From an uncultured Acinetobacter sp. (lineage in GTDB: Bacteria; Pseudomonadota; Gammaproteobacteria; Pseudomonadales; Moraxellaceae): 64,000 nt of DNA. The notes under the pieces are model-generated. The model was not told the DNA's origin, searched no databases, and was given only the letters and a program-made list of their open reading frames with translations. Positions 9,379 through 19,191 of the stretch are shown piece by piece; within the stretch, counting starts at the first letter, position 1; each line of letters starts with the position of its first letter. The stretch covers positions 310,001 through 374,000 of the forward strand of contig CAJYTY010000008.1 of assembly GCA_913777945.1 (NCBI GenBank). Direction: 5' to 3'. The translations under genes were made by a program, and so were the position numbers.

Positions 9379-11115
9379 ATGGACAAACAACATAAAATTT
9401 TAATTGCCAACCGTGGTGAGATTGCAGTACGTGTCATTCAGGCATGTAAAGATTTAAACATTCCATCTATTGCGGTGTATGCCGATGATGATATTGACAG
9501 TTTGCATGTTCAATATGCCGATGAGGCATGGGCATTGTCTGGCGTTACCGCCAAAGAGACTTACCTGAATATTCCGCGTTTGATTGAAATTGCACAAAAT
9601 GCGCAGGCTACCATGATTCATCCCGGCTATGGCTTTTTATCTGAGCGTGCCGAATTTGCGCAGGCTGTGTTAGATGCCGGCCTGATCTGGATTGGGCCTT
9701 CGCCAGAAAGTATTGAAAAGTTAGGCGACAAGATCGAAGCCAGAAAAATTGCGGCATCGGTGGGTGCTCCGTTGGTTCATGGTACAGCTCAGCCCTTAAA
9801 CAATGCCCAAGAGGCACTTGAATTTGCTCAAACCTATGGCTTACCTATGGCCATTAAGGCCGCATTTGGTGGCGGTGGCCGTGGTTTGAAAGTGGCATGG
9901 CAGCTCGAAGAAGTTGAAGCGTTGTATGAGTCTGCGGTACGTGAAGCCATTGCTGCATTTGGTCGTGGTGAATGTTTTGTCGAGCAATATCTGGATAAAC
10001 CCCGTCATCTGGAAGCGCAGATTATCGCCGATCAGCATGGTCATGTCGTGGTGGTGGGAACCCGTGATTGTTCATTACAGCGACGCAATCAAAAACTGGT
10101 GGAGGAGGCACCTGCACCGTTTATCGATGAACATATACATCAACAAATTCTTAGCTCATCGACCAATATTTGCCGAGCTGCACAATATGTGGGTGCGGGA
10201 ACGGTCGAATATTTACTGAGTCGAGATGGCAAATTATCTTTCTTGGAAGTAAACACCCGCTTACAGGTTGAACATCCAGTCACGGAAATGACCTCAGGCA
10301 TCGATCTGGTTTGTGAACAAATCCAGATTGCATTGGGTCGGCCTTTAAGTATTCAAGACACCCCACAGCCTCAAGGTCATGCAATCGAGTTTCGAATTAA
10401 TGCTGAAGATCCGGCGCGCGGCTTTATTCCAGCTTTTGGGCGTATCGAAAAATTTACCGCACCTTTTGGTCTGGGGGTGCGTCTCGATACTGGTGTACTC
10501 TCGGGCAGTTTGGTGTCTAGTCATTTCGACTCACTGATGGCCAAGCTGATTGTATACGGCCCAACCCGAGAGATTGCATTGCAGCGAGCCCGACGAGCAC
10601 TTGCGACTTTTGAAATTGAAGGCGTTGCATCGGTATTGCCATTTCATCGAGCAGTACTGACACAACCGGATTTCACTGAAAATTTTCAGGCGCATACGCG
10701 CTGGATTGAACAGGACTTTCAGCATAACTTTGATGTTACACCGCGCAGTTCGCTGAGTAGTCAAAGTGGTGTACAGCATTTTATGTTGGAAATTGACGGT
10801 AAGTTACACCGCGTGGGCTTACCGGTTGGCGTGTTTAGCGGCTTTGCAGCCCAGTCTCAACCGAGTCGTGAAAATCTAGTTGAACAAAGCAGCAGCCCAA
10901 ATGATGTGATTGCACCGATTAATGGGGTCATTACTACATGGAAAGTTGTAGAAGGTGCGCAGGTTGCAAAAGGTGAGGTGATTGCGATTATGGAAGCCAT
11001 GAAAATGGAGATTCAAGTAACGGCACATCAAGCTGGTACACTGCAACATCTGGCTCAAACTGGAAAAACCTTGAAGGCAGATGAAAAGATCGCGGAAATC
11101 ATCGCGACTTCTTAA
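9379..11115 (+). CDS. Biotin carboxylase with C-terminal biotin carrier domain
   Basis: 578 residues. The N-terminal half is a biotin carboxylase (ILIANRGEIAVRVI, MIHPGYGFLSE, GGGGRGLKV ATP-grasp loop, EVNTRLQVEHPVTE catalytic segment). The last 67 residues are a biotinyl domain with EAMKMEI, biotin site Lys542. It makes carboxybiotin from bicarbonate and ATP. No separate carboxyltransferase subunit is nearby; the PxpC half of the preceding gene is a carboxyltransferase homologue, so the pair may act together. Could be annotated as AccC, but the fused carrier and the context argue against fatty-acid synthesis. Confidence 0.82.
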   Translation: MDKQHKILIANRGEIAVRVIQACKDLNIPSIAVYADDDIDSLHVQYADEAWALSGVTAKETYLNIPRLIEIAQNAQATMIHPGYGFLSERAEFAQAVLDAGLIWIGPSPESIEKLGDKIEARKIAASVGAPLVHGTAQPLNNAQEALEFAQTYGLPMAIKAAFGGGGRGLKVAWQLEEVEALYESAVREAIAAFGRGECFVEQYLDKPRHLEAQIIADQHGHVVVVGTRDCSLQRRNQKLVEEAPAPFIDEHIHQQILSSSTNICRAAQYVGAGTVEYLLSRDGKLSFLEVNTRLQVEHPVTEMTSGIDLVCEQIQIALGRPLSIQDTPQPQGHAIEFRINAEDPARGFIPAFGRIEKFTAPFGLGVRLDTGVLSGSLVSSHFDSLMAKLIVYGPTREIALQRARRALATFEIEGVASVLPFHRAVLTQPDFTENFQAHTRWIEQDFQHNFDVTPRSSLSSQSGVQHFMLEIDGKLHRVGLPVGVFSGFAAQSQPSRENLVEQSSSPNDVIAPINGVITTWKVVEGAQVAKGEVIAIMEAMKMEIQVTAHQAGTLQHLAQTGKTLKADEKIAEIIATS

Positions 11116-11153
11116 AACGCTGTCTTTTAAATAGCCGATGTGATTATTTAAAC

Positions 11154-11184
11154 ACTCGGGAGATGCGATAGGCAGCCCCCGAGT
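11154..11184. terminator. Hairpin between convergent genes
   Basis: ACTCGGG (11154-11160) pairs with CCCGAGT (11178-11184) in the 77-bp gap between the convergent carboxylase and thiolase genes. No T-run, so weak evidence. Confidence 0.35.
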
Positions 11185-11192
11185 ATCGAGAT

Positions 11193-12371
11193 TTAGTCAA
11201 TCAGTTCAATGGCAATAGCGGTGGCTTCTCCGCCACCAATACACAGCGCCGCAACACCTTTACGCTTGTTCAGACGTTTGAGTGCATGAATTAGCGTTAC
11301 AATAATACGTGAGCCGGAAGATCCAAGTGGATGCCCCAAGGCGCAGGCACCACCATGAATATTGACTTTTTCAGGATCAAGCGCAAAGGCATCAATGGCT
11401 GCCATGGTGACCATCGCAAAAGCTTCATTGATCTCCCAAAGGTCGACTTCCTCAGCCGACCAACCGACTTTTTTCAGTAACTTTTCAATTGCACCCACTG
11501 GTGCGATCGTAAACTCTTCAGGGCGCTGTGAATTCGAGACGTAAGCCTTAATTTCGGCCAATTGAGGCAACTGACGCGTTTTGGCTTCTTGTTCGGACAC
11601 AATCAGCAGTGCAGAGGCGCCATCACTAATTGAACTAGAATTGGCGGCAGTCACTGTTCCATCTTTGGCAAAAGCTGGTTTTAAGCTTGGTATTTTGTCA
11701 ATTTTGGCATTGCCCGGATTTTCATCATGTACAACGGTGATGTCACCTTTACGTGTTTGAACAGTCACAGGCGTAATTTCAGCGTCAAAATATCCTTCGG
11801 CAATGGCTGTTTGTGCCCGCGTTAAAGACCGAATGGCAAAGGCATCCATGGCTTCACGGGTGTAGTTTTTCTGATCGGCCATTTCCTGCGCATAAGAACC
11901 CATCGCGCGGCCAGTGTAGGCATCTTCAAGACCATCTAAAAACATATGATCGAGTACCTGACCATGGCCCATACGATAGCCCGAACGCGCTTTAGGCAAC
12001 AGATATGGCGCATTGGTCATCGATTCCATACCACCCACTACCGCAATCGAAATACTGCCGGCTTGAATGGCGTCGGCTGCAAACATTGCAGCTTTCATAC
12101 CTGAACCACAGACTTTATTAATGGTGGTTGCACCCACATGATCGGGCAGTCCGGCTTTACGCATCGCCTGTCGTGCAGGGCCTTGTTTTAATCCGGCAGG
12201 TAGCACGCAGCCCATAATTACTTCATCAATATCATCGACTGGAAGCTGAGTCTGTTCAACCACGCGTCGAATAACCACGGCACCTAAATCGGGGGCCTGC
12301 AAATCGGAGAGACTGCCTTGAAAACTTCCCATCGGGGTTCGAGTGGCTGCGGCAATGATGACTTTTAACAT
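11193..12371 (-). CDS. atoB: Acetyl-CoA C-acetyltransferase (thiolase)
   Basis: 392 residues from the ATG at 12371, which has AGAAGGA 7 bases upstream (a TTG two codons earlier is also in frame). Thiolase catalytic residues are visible: Cys88 in NKVCGSGM, His347 in GGACALGHPLG and Cys377 in CIGGGEA. It splits acetoacetyl-CoA to two acetyl-CoA, or the reverse. It is the last gene of a minus-strand unit atoD-atoA-atoE-atoB and would finish ketone-body or acetoacetate breakdown. Confidence 0.88.
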   Translation of the reverse strand: MLKVIIAAATRTPMGSFQGSLSDLQAPDLGAVVIRRVVEQTQLPVDDIDEVIMGCVLPAGLKQGPARQAMRKAGLPDHVGATTINKVCGSGMKAAMFAADAIQAGSISIAVVGGMESMTNAPYLLPKARSGYRMGHGQVLDHMFLDGLEDAYTGRAMGSYAQEMADQKNYTREAMDAFAIRSLTRAQTAIAEGYFDAEITPVTVQTRKGDITVVHDENPGNAKIDKIPSLKPAFAKDGTVTAANSSSISDGASALLIVSEQEAKTRQLPQLAEIKAYVSNSQRPEEFTIAPVGAIEKLLKKVGWSAEEVDLWEINEAFAMVTMAAIDAFALDPEKVNIHGGACALGHPLGSSGSRIIVTLIHALKRLNKRKGVAALCIGGGEATAIAIELID

Positions 12372-12426
12372 GTTCAATTCCTTCTTTTGGGGTTTGACAG
12401 ATCGCCATCAAACCCATCATGAAAAT

Positions 12427-13836
12427 TTAAAATACGGGAGGGCTGTAGGTCAGGGTTTTGCCCAAGATCCAAAGTAAAAACATCACCAAAGGCAAATGTA
12501 CCACCAGTTGAGTCACGGTAAATCCAATCACGTCTTTGGCTTTGAGTTTCAAGATTCCCAACATGGGCAGCATAAAAAATGGATTGATTAAGTTTGGTAA
12601 AGCCTCTGCTGCATTGTAGATTTGTACCGACCAACCTAAATGGTACTTTAAGTCGATCGCAGCCTGCATGACATACGGCGCTTCAATGATCCATTTGCCG
12701 CCACCAGAGGGTACAAAAAATCCCAAAATAGCCGAGTAGATTCCCATCACCACAGCAAAGGTGTCATGCGAGGCAATCGAGACAAAAAACTCGGCAATAT
12801 AATGCGACAATGAAAAATCTTGCGCATTCACTGCTTGGGTCATAATAAAGGCAATACTGCCGTAAAGCGGAAATTGAATCAGTACACCCGAAACCGCAGG
12901 TACAGCTTTACTCACGGCATTTAAAAAGTTGCGTGGTGTGCGATGCAGAGCAAGGCCGAGCATCAGAAAAATAAAGTTGTAGGTGTTCAGGCTGGAAATG
13001 GCAATAATCGGATTGTTTTTAGAAAACTCAAGAGCCATCCAGATTAAGCCGAGTACCACCACCAAAATGGTTAAGATTGGAGAGTTTTCAAGCCAGTCTC
13101 CCGGACGATTAGACTTCTCCTCGACTTTTTCATCTTCGTCAAAATCAAGCTGGAAATCTTGCATCGTTTTGACGTTTTGCCCTTTTGGCGCCGACCAGTA
13201 GGCAATCACGATCGAAACAATCACCAGTACCAGTGTCATGACTAAAGATTGCCACAAAAAAATGGTTTCGGTAAATGGAATAACGCCGGTTAGATTATAA
13301 ATCGACTCTGGCAGACTGGCCTTGTTGGCTTGAAGCTGTGCGGCAGATGAGCTAATTCCCAATGCCCATGTGGCGCCCATCCCAATGATTGCAGCAGCCG
13401 CAGCAGCGCGATAATCCATATTGAGTTCTTTACGTTTGGCCAGTGCAATCACCAGTAAGGCCGTCAAAATGGTACTGATCGCCCAGTTGACCAACGACAC
13501 CAGTAAGCTCACTGTCGCGACCAGCACAATTGCACTACGGCCCGAATGTGGAATTCGGGCCATTTTATGAATCAGTTTTTTAATCGGTGCCGACACCGAC
13601 ACCACATAACCGACAATAATCAGCATGGTCATTTGCAGCGTAAAGGGAATCAGGCTCCAAAAACCGTTTCCAAAAGCACCAGCCACATCTTTAACTGGTG
13701 CACCAATAAAGATGGCAGCCACTGAGACAATAATCACGCCCATTAAGGCAAAAATGTAGGAATCGGGGAACCATTTTTCAGACCAGTTACTGACTTTTAG
13801 CGCAAAACGCTCCAATAAAGCGGGTTGTTTATCCAT
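12427..13836 (-). CDS. atoE: AtoE-type short-chain fatty acid / acetoacetate transporter
   Basis: 469 residues from the ATG at 13836 (MDKQPALLERFALK); an upstream in-frame extension to 13872 lacks a better ribosome site, so the start is uncertain by 12 codons. About 12 membrane segments, with FVPSGGGKWIIEAPYV and IGMGATWALGISSSA typical of the AtoE family. It should import acetoacetate or short-chain fatty acids across the inner membrane. Placed between the CoA-transferase genes and the thiolase. Confidence 0.82.
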   Translation of the reverse strand: MDKQPALLERFALKVSNWSEKWFPDSYIFALMGVIIVSVAAIFIGAPVKDVAGAFGNGFWSLIPFTLQMTMLIIVGYVVSVSAPIKKLIHKMARIPHSGRSAIVLVATVSLLVSLVNWAISTILTALLVIALAKRKELNMDYRAAAAAAIIGMGATWALGISSSAAQLQANKASLPESIYNLTGVIPFTETIFLWQSLVMTLVLVIVSIVIAYWSAPKGQNVKTMQDFQLDFDEDEKVEEKSNRPGDWLENSPILTILVVVLGLIWMALEFSKNNPIIAISSLNTYNFIFLMLGLALHRTPRNFLNAVSKAVPAVSGVLIQFPLYGSIAFIMTQAVNAQDFSLSHYIAEFFVSIASHDTFAVVMGIYSAILGFFVPSGGGKWIIEAPYVMQAAIDLKYHLGWSVQIYNAAEALPNLINPFFMLPMLGILKLKAKDVIGFTVTQLVVHLPLVMFLLWILGKTLTYSPPVF

Positions 13837-13870
13837 AATCAACATCCATTTTGTCGTTTTAGATAGATAC

Positions 13871-13900
13871 ACCGAATCGGCATAAGGCTGCGGATTCGGT
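13871..13900. other. Inverted repeat between atoA and atoE
   Basis: ACCGAATC (13871-13878) and GATTCGGT (13893-13900), followed on the plus strand by a T-rich run. In the minus-strand mRNA it is a hairpin between atoA and atoE without a U-run, so it may adjust the expression of the downstream genes. Confidence 0.35.
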
Positions 13901-13954
13901 TTTTTATTTTAAAATTCCGTCATGGAACCGGTTTTTTATCATCAGCAACATTGC

Positions 13955-14596
13955 TTAAGCGGGTGCTGTATTGCGTAGTGTTACACCTGTTGCGGCCTGA
14001 ATGTCTTCGAAACGAACACCGTCGGCCAGTTCAATCAGTTCAATCCCACCGTCGACTACATCCATTACACCCATATCGGTGATAATACGATGCACGACGC
14101 GCTGACCTGTGAGTGGCAAGTTGCAGTTTGGCACTATTTTAGGTGAACCATCTTTTGCGCAGTGCTCCATCAGCACCACAACACGCTGTACACCGACCAC
14201 CAAATCCATGGCACCACCCATACCTTTGACTTTTTTGCCGGGAATCATCCAGTTCGCTAAATCGCCTTGCTCAGAAACTTCCATCGCGCCCAGAATAGCG
14301 ATATTCACATGACCACCTCGAATCATGCCGAAGGATTCACTGCTCGAAAAAAACGCTGCGCCGGATCGGGCAGTCACGGTTTGTTTACCTGCATTGATTA
14401 AATCGGCATCGACGCTGTCTTCTGTTGGAAACTCACCAATACCGAGTAAGCCATTTTCCGATTGCAACCAGACTTCAATATCTTCTGGAATATAATTGGC
14501 CACCAAAGTGGGCAAACCAATGCCTAAATTTACATAAAATCCGTCTTGTAACTCTTTTGCGGCACGTTGTGCCATTTGCTCGCGGGTCCATGCCAT
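13955..14596 (-). CDS. atoA: 3-oxoacid CoA-transferase subunit B
   Basis: 213 residues. [10 protein letters not shown] holds the catalytic Glu47 (ENG motif) that forms the glutamyl-CoA thioester. [13 protein letters not shown] and [19 protein letters not shown] are characteristic of the beta subunit (ScoB/AtoA/PcaJ). With the alpha subunit upstream it activates acetoacetate with CoA from succinyl-CoA or acetyl-CoA. The gap to atoD is 2 bp. Protein families alone do not separate acetoacetate from oxoadipate transferases; the neighbours favour acetoacetate. Confidence 0.85.
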   Translation of the reverse strand: MAWTREQMAQRAAKELQDGFYVNLGIGLPTLVANYIPEDIEVWLQSENGLLGIGEFPTEDSVDADLINAGKQTVTARSGAAFFSSSESFGMIRGGHVNIAILGAMEVSEQGDLANWMIPGKKVKGMGGAMDLVVGVQRVVVLMEHCAKDGSPKIVPNCNLPLTGQRVVHRIITDMGVMDVVDGGIELIELADGVRFEDIQAATGVTLRNTAPA

Positions 14597-14598
14597 GA

Positions 14599-15303
14599 TT
14601 ATGCTTCCTGTGCTTTTAGGGTTTTTTGTTCAATCCGCTTTTGCGGGGTCGCATTGAGCACCACGCGATTGACAAAAATACCGGCCAAATGGATGTCATC
14701 TGGATCTAATGTACCAGTCTCGACAATTTCCTCGACTTCGGCGACGGTGATTTTGCCAGCCATTGCACATTCGGGATTGAAGTTTCGAGCCGTTTTACGA
14801 AAGATTAGGTTGCCGGCTTTATCGGCCTTGTAGGCTTTCACCAGTGCGATATCGGCAGTGAGAGATGACTCTAAAATATAAGTTTTGCCGTCAAATTCTC
14901 GTTGCTCTTTACCTTCTGCAATGAGCGTACCGACACCGGTTTGGGTATAAAATGCAGGAATGCCTGAGCCACCGGCACGTAATTTTTCGGCCAGCGTGCC
15001 TTGAGGGGTGAGTTCGACCTCAAGTTCACCATTGAGATACTGACGTTCGAACTCTTTATTTTCACCCACATACGAAGAAATCATTTTTTTGATTTGACGG
15101 GTTTGCAGTAATAACCCTAAGCCAAAATCGTCGACACCCGCATTGTTGGAAATACAGGTGAGGTGCTTCACTTGCGTATCTTTGAGCGCATTGATTAATG
15201 CTTCTGGTATGCCACATAAACCAAAACCACCAACTGCAATGGTTTGATGATCTTTGACGATGTCCTGAAGTGCATCGGCTGCACTTGAATAAACTTTATT
15301 CAT
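14599..15303 (-). CDS. atoD: 3-oxoacid CoA-transferase subunit A
   Basis: 234 residues. [14 protein letters not shown] near the N-terminus is the CoA-binding GGFG..GIP segment of alpha subunits (ScoA/AtoD). [13 protein letters not shown] and [10 protein letters not shown] follow as in the family. It is the first gene of the minus-strand ato unit and its promoter should lie in 15304-15486, downstream of the LysR gene. Confidence 0.85.
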   Translation of the reverse strand: MNKVYSSAADALQDIVKDHQTIAVGGFGLCGIPEALINALKDTQVKHLTCISNNAGVDDFGLGLLLQTRQIKKMISSYVGENKEFERQYLNGELEVELTPQGTLAEKLRAGGSGIPAFYTQTGVGTLIAEGKEQREFDGKTYILESSLTADIALVKAYKADKAGNLIFRKTARNFNPECAMAGKITVAEVEEIVETGTLDPDDIHLAGIFVNRVVLNATPQKRIEQKTLKAQEA

Positions 15304-15486
15304 TGTCTTTACTCATAATCCCTTGTTTTTAGTTTTAGCATTTGCAACTTGCTTAAAGAAGTTGAAAATTTTAAAGGTTTAATGAGGAAAACTTATTAAT
15401 GATGCTGATTTAACAATCAAAGACAATGCGATAACGACAATCGCAAATCAAAGGACAAAGCTGAATCCATCATAAAAAGCCCATCA

Positions 15487-16389
15487 TCAGGCGCTTTTTA
15501 AAATCGAGGCATAAGAAAAACGTGTGAGCGCTTCAATAAACTGTAACGAGACATTGGAGAGTTCACCATCTTTTTTATAGACAATCCCGACCGCCTGATG
15601 AACATCGCTGTTTTCGATTTCAAGCAAGACATTGTGTTCTTTATCGATAAAATTTTGAAAATGACGCGGAATGGCACTGACTCCTATATCGAGTGCGACC
15701 AAACTTGAGAGGGTACTGATTTGATGGCACTCAACTTTCAAATCTAAAATTAAGCCGTGTTGTTGTGCATTTTGTTCGAGCAGATGCCGCACAATCGATG
15801 GATGTTGTAGCGTCACAAACGGGCAGGCATATAATTCAGGCCAATGCACGCTATTTTGCTGAGCCAATAGATGATGCTTAGGCACAAGTGCCAAAAAGTC
15901 TTCATCGAAGAGTGGTTTAAATTCAAGCTGTTCGTTCATCACAGGCTCAAAACAAATACCCAGTTCGAATATACCATCCAGAACATTTTCAATAATTCGT
16001 TCGTTGGGAATATCGTGAATGGAAAAACTGAGATTCGGATGTTCACTGGAAAAAATCTTGATCACCTCAGGCAAAATAGCGTGGGTCACAAAGGGCATAG
16101 AGGCGATGCTGAGTGTGCCACGGTGTAATTTAAAACGCTGTTTGACGTCTTTTTCCATGTCTTCCCAGTTGGCCAGCAATTTACGTGCAAATGGAATCAA
16201 GGAGAGGCCTTCTTGGGTCAGCTCGACACGTCGGGTATTGCGCTTAAACAGCTTTCCGCCCAGTTCTTCTTCGAGAGATTTAATGCTTAAGCTCAATGCA
16301 GACTGACTCAAATGTAGCTCAGTTGAGGCACTAGCGTAATTCAACGTTCTTGCGAGTACCAAAAATGCTTTCAGTTGCTTGAGGGTCAT
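15487..16389 (-). CDS. LysR-family transcriptional regulator
   Basis: 300 residues, N-terminal HTH with YASASTELHLSQSALSLSIKSLEEELGGKLFKR, C-terminal effector-binding domain. It is on the minus strand, divergent from the hydroxybutyrate permease across a 484-bp AT-rich gap and upstream of atoDA. This is the classic LysR position, so it probably controls one or both ketone-body units in response to 3-hydroxybutyrate or acetoacetate (inference). Confidence 0.83.
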   Translation of the reverse strand: MTLKQLKAFLVLARTLNYASASTELHLSQSALSLSIKSLEEELGGKLFKRNTRRVELTQEGLSLIPFARKLLANWEDMEKDVKQRFKLHRGTLSIASMPFVTHAILPEVIKIFSSEHPNLSFSIHDIPNERIIENVLDGIFELGICFEPVMNEQLEFKPLFDEDFLALVPKHHLLAQQNSVHWPELYACPFVTLQHPSIVRHLLEQNAQQHGLILDLKVECHQISTLSSLVALDIGVSAIPRHFQNFIDKEHNVLLEIENSDVHQAVGIVYKKDGELSNVSLQFIEALTRFSYASILKSA

Positions 16390-16873
16390 GCGAGGTCATC
16401 CTGATCGATTTTTTGATTTTTGTTATGTAATTATATGGAATTTATCAAGTTTTATGCGGTTATTTTTGTAAAAACAGTGTGTCGTGCTGATCCGTTTTAA
16501 GGGATCTAAAACGTTAAGATTTTTTTGAAATAGATTCATATTAAAATAATGCGACATTTATTTATTAAAATGATTAATGAGTTTTTTAAAATAAACAATT
16601 TGTTTTATAAATAAATGGGGATATTGTTTCTTATAATATTAAAACTATGATTTTTAATGATATAAATTTATTTATTAATAAATTAAAATTAATCTTCTTG
16701 TATTTTTTCTTTTTGTTGATATTTTAAAAAATTAAAGCGGTTTTATATTTTAATGATTGCTTTTTATTTTAAGCAATTGTGTCGAGACAAGGATGAGGTC
16801 GGCCAAAACCCACGTTTAGGCAAGATATGGGGGCTGTACCTGAGATGTATTCTTGGTAATGGAGTAAAAGAAT
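16390..16873. other. AT-rich divergent promoter region
   Basis: 484 bp with no credible gene and very high AT. A hairpin ATTGCTT/AAGCAAT (16756-16777) lies 96 bp before the permease. The region should hold divergent promoters for the LysR gene and the permease. I found no convincing -12/-24 sigma-54 motif. Confidence 0.35.
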
Positions 16874-18289
16874 ATGTGGGAATTATTTGTCATTTTGCTG
16901 TCGTTAGGGCTGCTGATGTATACAGCCTATCGCGGTTTCTCAGTCATTTTAATGGCACCGCTATGTGCCTTATTAGCGGTGATGCTGATCAATCCAGCCA
17001 ATGTTTTACCATTTTATTCGGGTGTATTTATGCCCAAGATGGTTAATTTTATTAAAGATTACTTTTTAGTATTTTTGCTTGGTGCAATTTTCGGAAAAGT
17101 GGTCGAAATGTCTGGTATTGCAGAGTCGATTGCCAAAACCATTGTGAACTTGATTGGGGCCAAAAAAGCCATTTTGACGGTGGTATTACTCGGTGCAATT
17201 CTGACCTACAGCGGTGTGAGCTTGTTTGTGGCAGTATTTGCGATTTATCCGTTTGCCAATCAGTTATTTCAGCAGGCCAATATTCCAAAGCGTCTGATTC
17301 CGGGGACCATTGCACTCGGTGCATTTACGTTTACCATGGATGCATTGCCTGGAACGCCCCAAATTCAAAACGTAATTCCAACCACATTTTTTGGAACCAA
17401 TATTTATGCCGCGCCATTCTTGGGCATTATCGGGGCAATTTTTGTATTGTGCATGGGTTTGGCTTATCTGGAGTGGCGTCGCCGTGTGGCTGCAAAAGCA
17501 GGTGAAGGCTATGCCGGTTTTGATCAAGCAGATCTAGTGGCGGCGAGCACCGTGGTCGATGCTAAAAATAATGGCTCGGCTGGGCGTCAATTATTGGCAT
17601 TTGTCCCCCTGATTTTGGTTGCAGTCATGAACAAGTATTTGTCGGGTGCCATCAAAACATGGTATCCCAACGGATTCGATTTCAATGCGATTGGCCTTGC
17701 AAATTACACGGTCGATGTTGCAAAAACCGGTGCCATCTGGGCTGTTGGTCTGGCACTCATCGTCGGGATTATCGCGGCCGTTCTGTTTGATTATCAACGC
17801 GTAGTGAGTCAGTTTAAAGAGGGGGTTAATGCCAGTATCGGTGGGTCTTTGCTTGCGGTCATGAATACCGCATCGGAGTACGGATTCGGTGCCATTATTG
17901 CAGCCTTGCCGGGTTTTGCATTAATTAGCCATGCCTTGAGTAATACCTTTACCAATCCATTGGTCAATGGCGCGATTACCACCACCACGCTGGCCGGGAT
18001 TACCGGATCTGCATCGGGTGGTATGAGTATTGCGCTCAGTGCCATGGCCGAACAATACAACGCTGCGATCTTGGCTGCGGGCATACCGCCTGAAGTGATG
18101 CACCGCGTGGTAGCCATGGCATCGGGTGGTATGGATACGTTACCGCATAATGGCGCTGTCATTACCTTGTTGGCCGTGACGGGATTAACACATAAGCAAT
18201 CGTATAAAGATATTTTTGCAGTCACGATAATCAAAACCATGGCCGTATTTGTGGTGATTGCCGCATTTACATGGTTCGGTATTGTCTAA
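16874..18289 (+). CDS. GntP-family permease, probably 3-hydroxybutyrate transporter
   Basis: 471 residues with about 12 hydrophobic segments. TFTMDALPGTPQIQN and ASGGMDTLPHNGAVITL are conserved segments of the GntP (gluconate:H+ symporter) superfamily. The next gene encodes 3-hydroxybutyrate dehydrogenase, 75 bp downstream, so the substrate is more likely D-3-hydroxybutyrate than gluconate. GGAGTAAAAGAAT precedes the ATG. Inner-membrane proton-coupled uptake. Confidence 0.78.
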   Translation: MWELFVILLSLGLLMYTAYRGFSVILMAPLCALLAVMLINPANVLPFYSGVFMPKMVNFIKDYFLVFLLGAIFGKVVEMSGIAESIAKTIVNLIGAKKAILTVVLLGAILTYSGVSLFVAVFAIYPFANQLFQQANIPKRLIPGTIALGAFTFTMDALPGTPQIQNVIPTTFFGTNIYAAPFLGIIGAIFVLCMGLAYLEWRRRVAAKAGEGYAGFDQADLVAASTVVDAKNNGSAGRQLLAFVPLILVAVMNKYLSGAIKTWYPNGFDFNAIGLANYTVDVAKTGAIWAVGLALIVGIIAAVLFDYQRVVSQFKEGVNASIGGSLLAVMNTASEYGFGAIIAALPGFALISHALSNTFTNPLVNGAITTTTLAGITGSASGGMSIALSAMAEQYNAAILAAGIPPEVMHRVVAMASGGMDTLPHNGAVITLLAVTGLTHKQSYKDIFAVTIIKTMAVFVVIAAFTWFGIV

Positions 18290-18364
18290 CTCATATTAAA
18301 GGTGTACACGCGCAATCGTTATGCGTTGTACACCACTTACCGCATGAAAAATAGGAGAGCGCAA

Positions 18365-19150
18365 GTGACTCAACAACTCGAAGCAAAAGTTGCGTTTATT
18401 ACAGGTTCTGCCAGTGGTATAGGGCTGGAAATTGCAAAGAAATTTGCCCAAGAAGGCGCAAAAGTCGTTATATCAGATGTCAATGTACAAAAGTGTGATG
18501 AGGCTGTGCAACAGCTTAAAAATGAAGGATTTGAAGCACTGGCTGCACCTTGTGACGTTACCGACGAAGCCGCATTCCAAGCTGCGCTGCAACAGACCAA
18601 AAGCGAGTTTGGAACCATTGATATCTTGATTAACAATGCTGGCTTTCAGCATGTTGCGGCCATTGAAGACTTCCCAACCGATGTGTTTCAAAAGCTGGTT
18701 GGGGTCATGCTGACGGGTGCTTTTATCGGAATCAAGCATGTTTTCCCGATCATGAAAGCGCAGCAATCGGGGCGCATTATCAATATGGCGTCTATTAATG
18801 GTGTGATTGGTTTTGCAGGTAAAGCGGGCTACAACAGTGCCAAACACGGCGTGATCGGGCTGACGAAAGTCGCTGCGCTGGAAGCTGCCAAAGAGGGTAT
18901 TACGGTAAATGCTTTATGCCCGGGCTATGTCGACACGCCACTGGTACGAGGGCAAATTGCCGATCTGGCCAAAAACCGAAATGTAAGTGAATCCACTGCA
19001 CTTGAAGATGTGATTTTGGCAATGGTGCCGCAAAAGCGCTTACTGTCTGTTGAAGAAATTGCCAATTACGCGATTTTCCTGTGTAGCGATAAAGCCGCAG
19101 GCGTGACGGGTCAGGCGGTGCTCATTGATGGTGGTTACACTGCACAATAA
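18365..19150 (+). CDS. 3-hydroxybutyrate dehydrogenase (SDR family)
   Basis: 261 residues from the GTG at 18365, chosen because AGGAGA lies 7 bases before it and it gives the family length; the open frame extends to 18302. TGSASGIG (13-20) binds NAD, NNAG is present, and the catalytic Ser143, Tyr156 and Lys160 are in ASINGVIGFAGKAGYNSAK. It oxidises 3-hydroxybutyrate to acetoacetate, feeding the CoA-transferase and thiolase encoded across the LysR gene. Confidence 0.87.
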   Translation: MTQQLEAKVAFITGSASGIGLEIAKKFAQEGAKVVISDVNVQKCDEAVQQLKNEGFEALAAPCDVTDEAAFQAALQQTKSEFGTIDILINNAGFQHVAAIEDFPTDVFQKLVGVMLTGAFIGIKHVFPIMKAQQSGRIINMASINGVIGFAGKAGYNSAKHGVIGLTKVAALEAAKEGITVNALCPGYVDTPLVRGQIADLAKNRNVSESTALEDVILAMVPQKRLLSVEEIANYAIFLCSDKAAGVTGQAVLIDGGYTAQ

Positions 19151-19161
19151 TCACTTGCAAT

Positions 19162-19191
19162 AAAAAAGACGGTACAAGTACCGTCTTTTTT
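19162..19191. terminator. Bidirectional intrinsic terminator
   Basis: A-run, GACGGTAC, a short loop, GTACCGTC and a T-run form a near-perfect palindrome between the convergent dehydrogenase and dipeptidase genes. It serves both strands and overlaps the dipeptidase stop codon. Confidence 0.85.
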
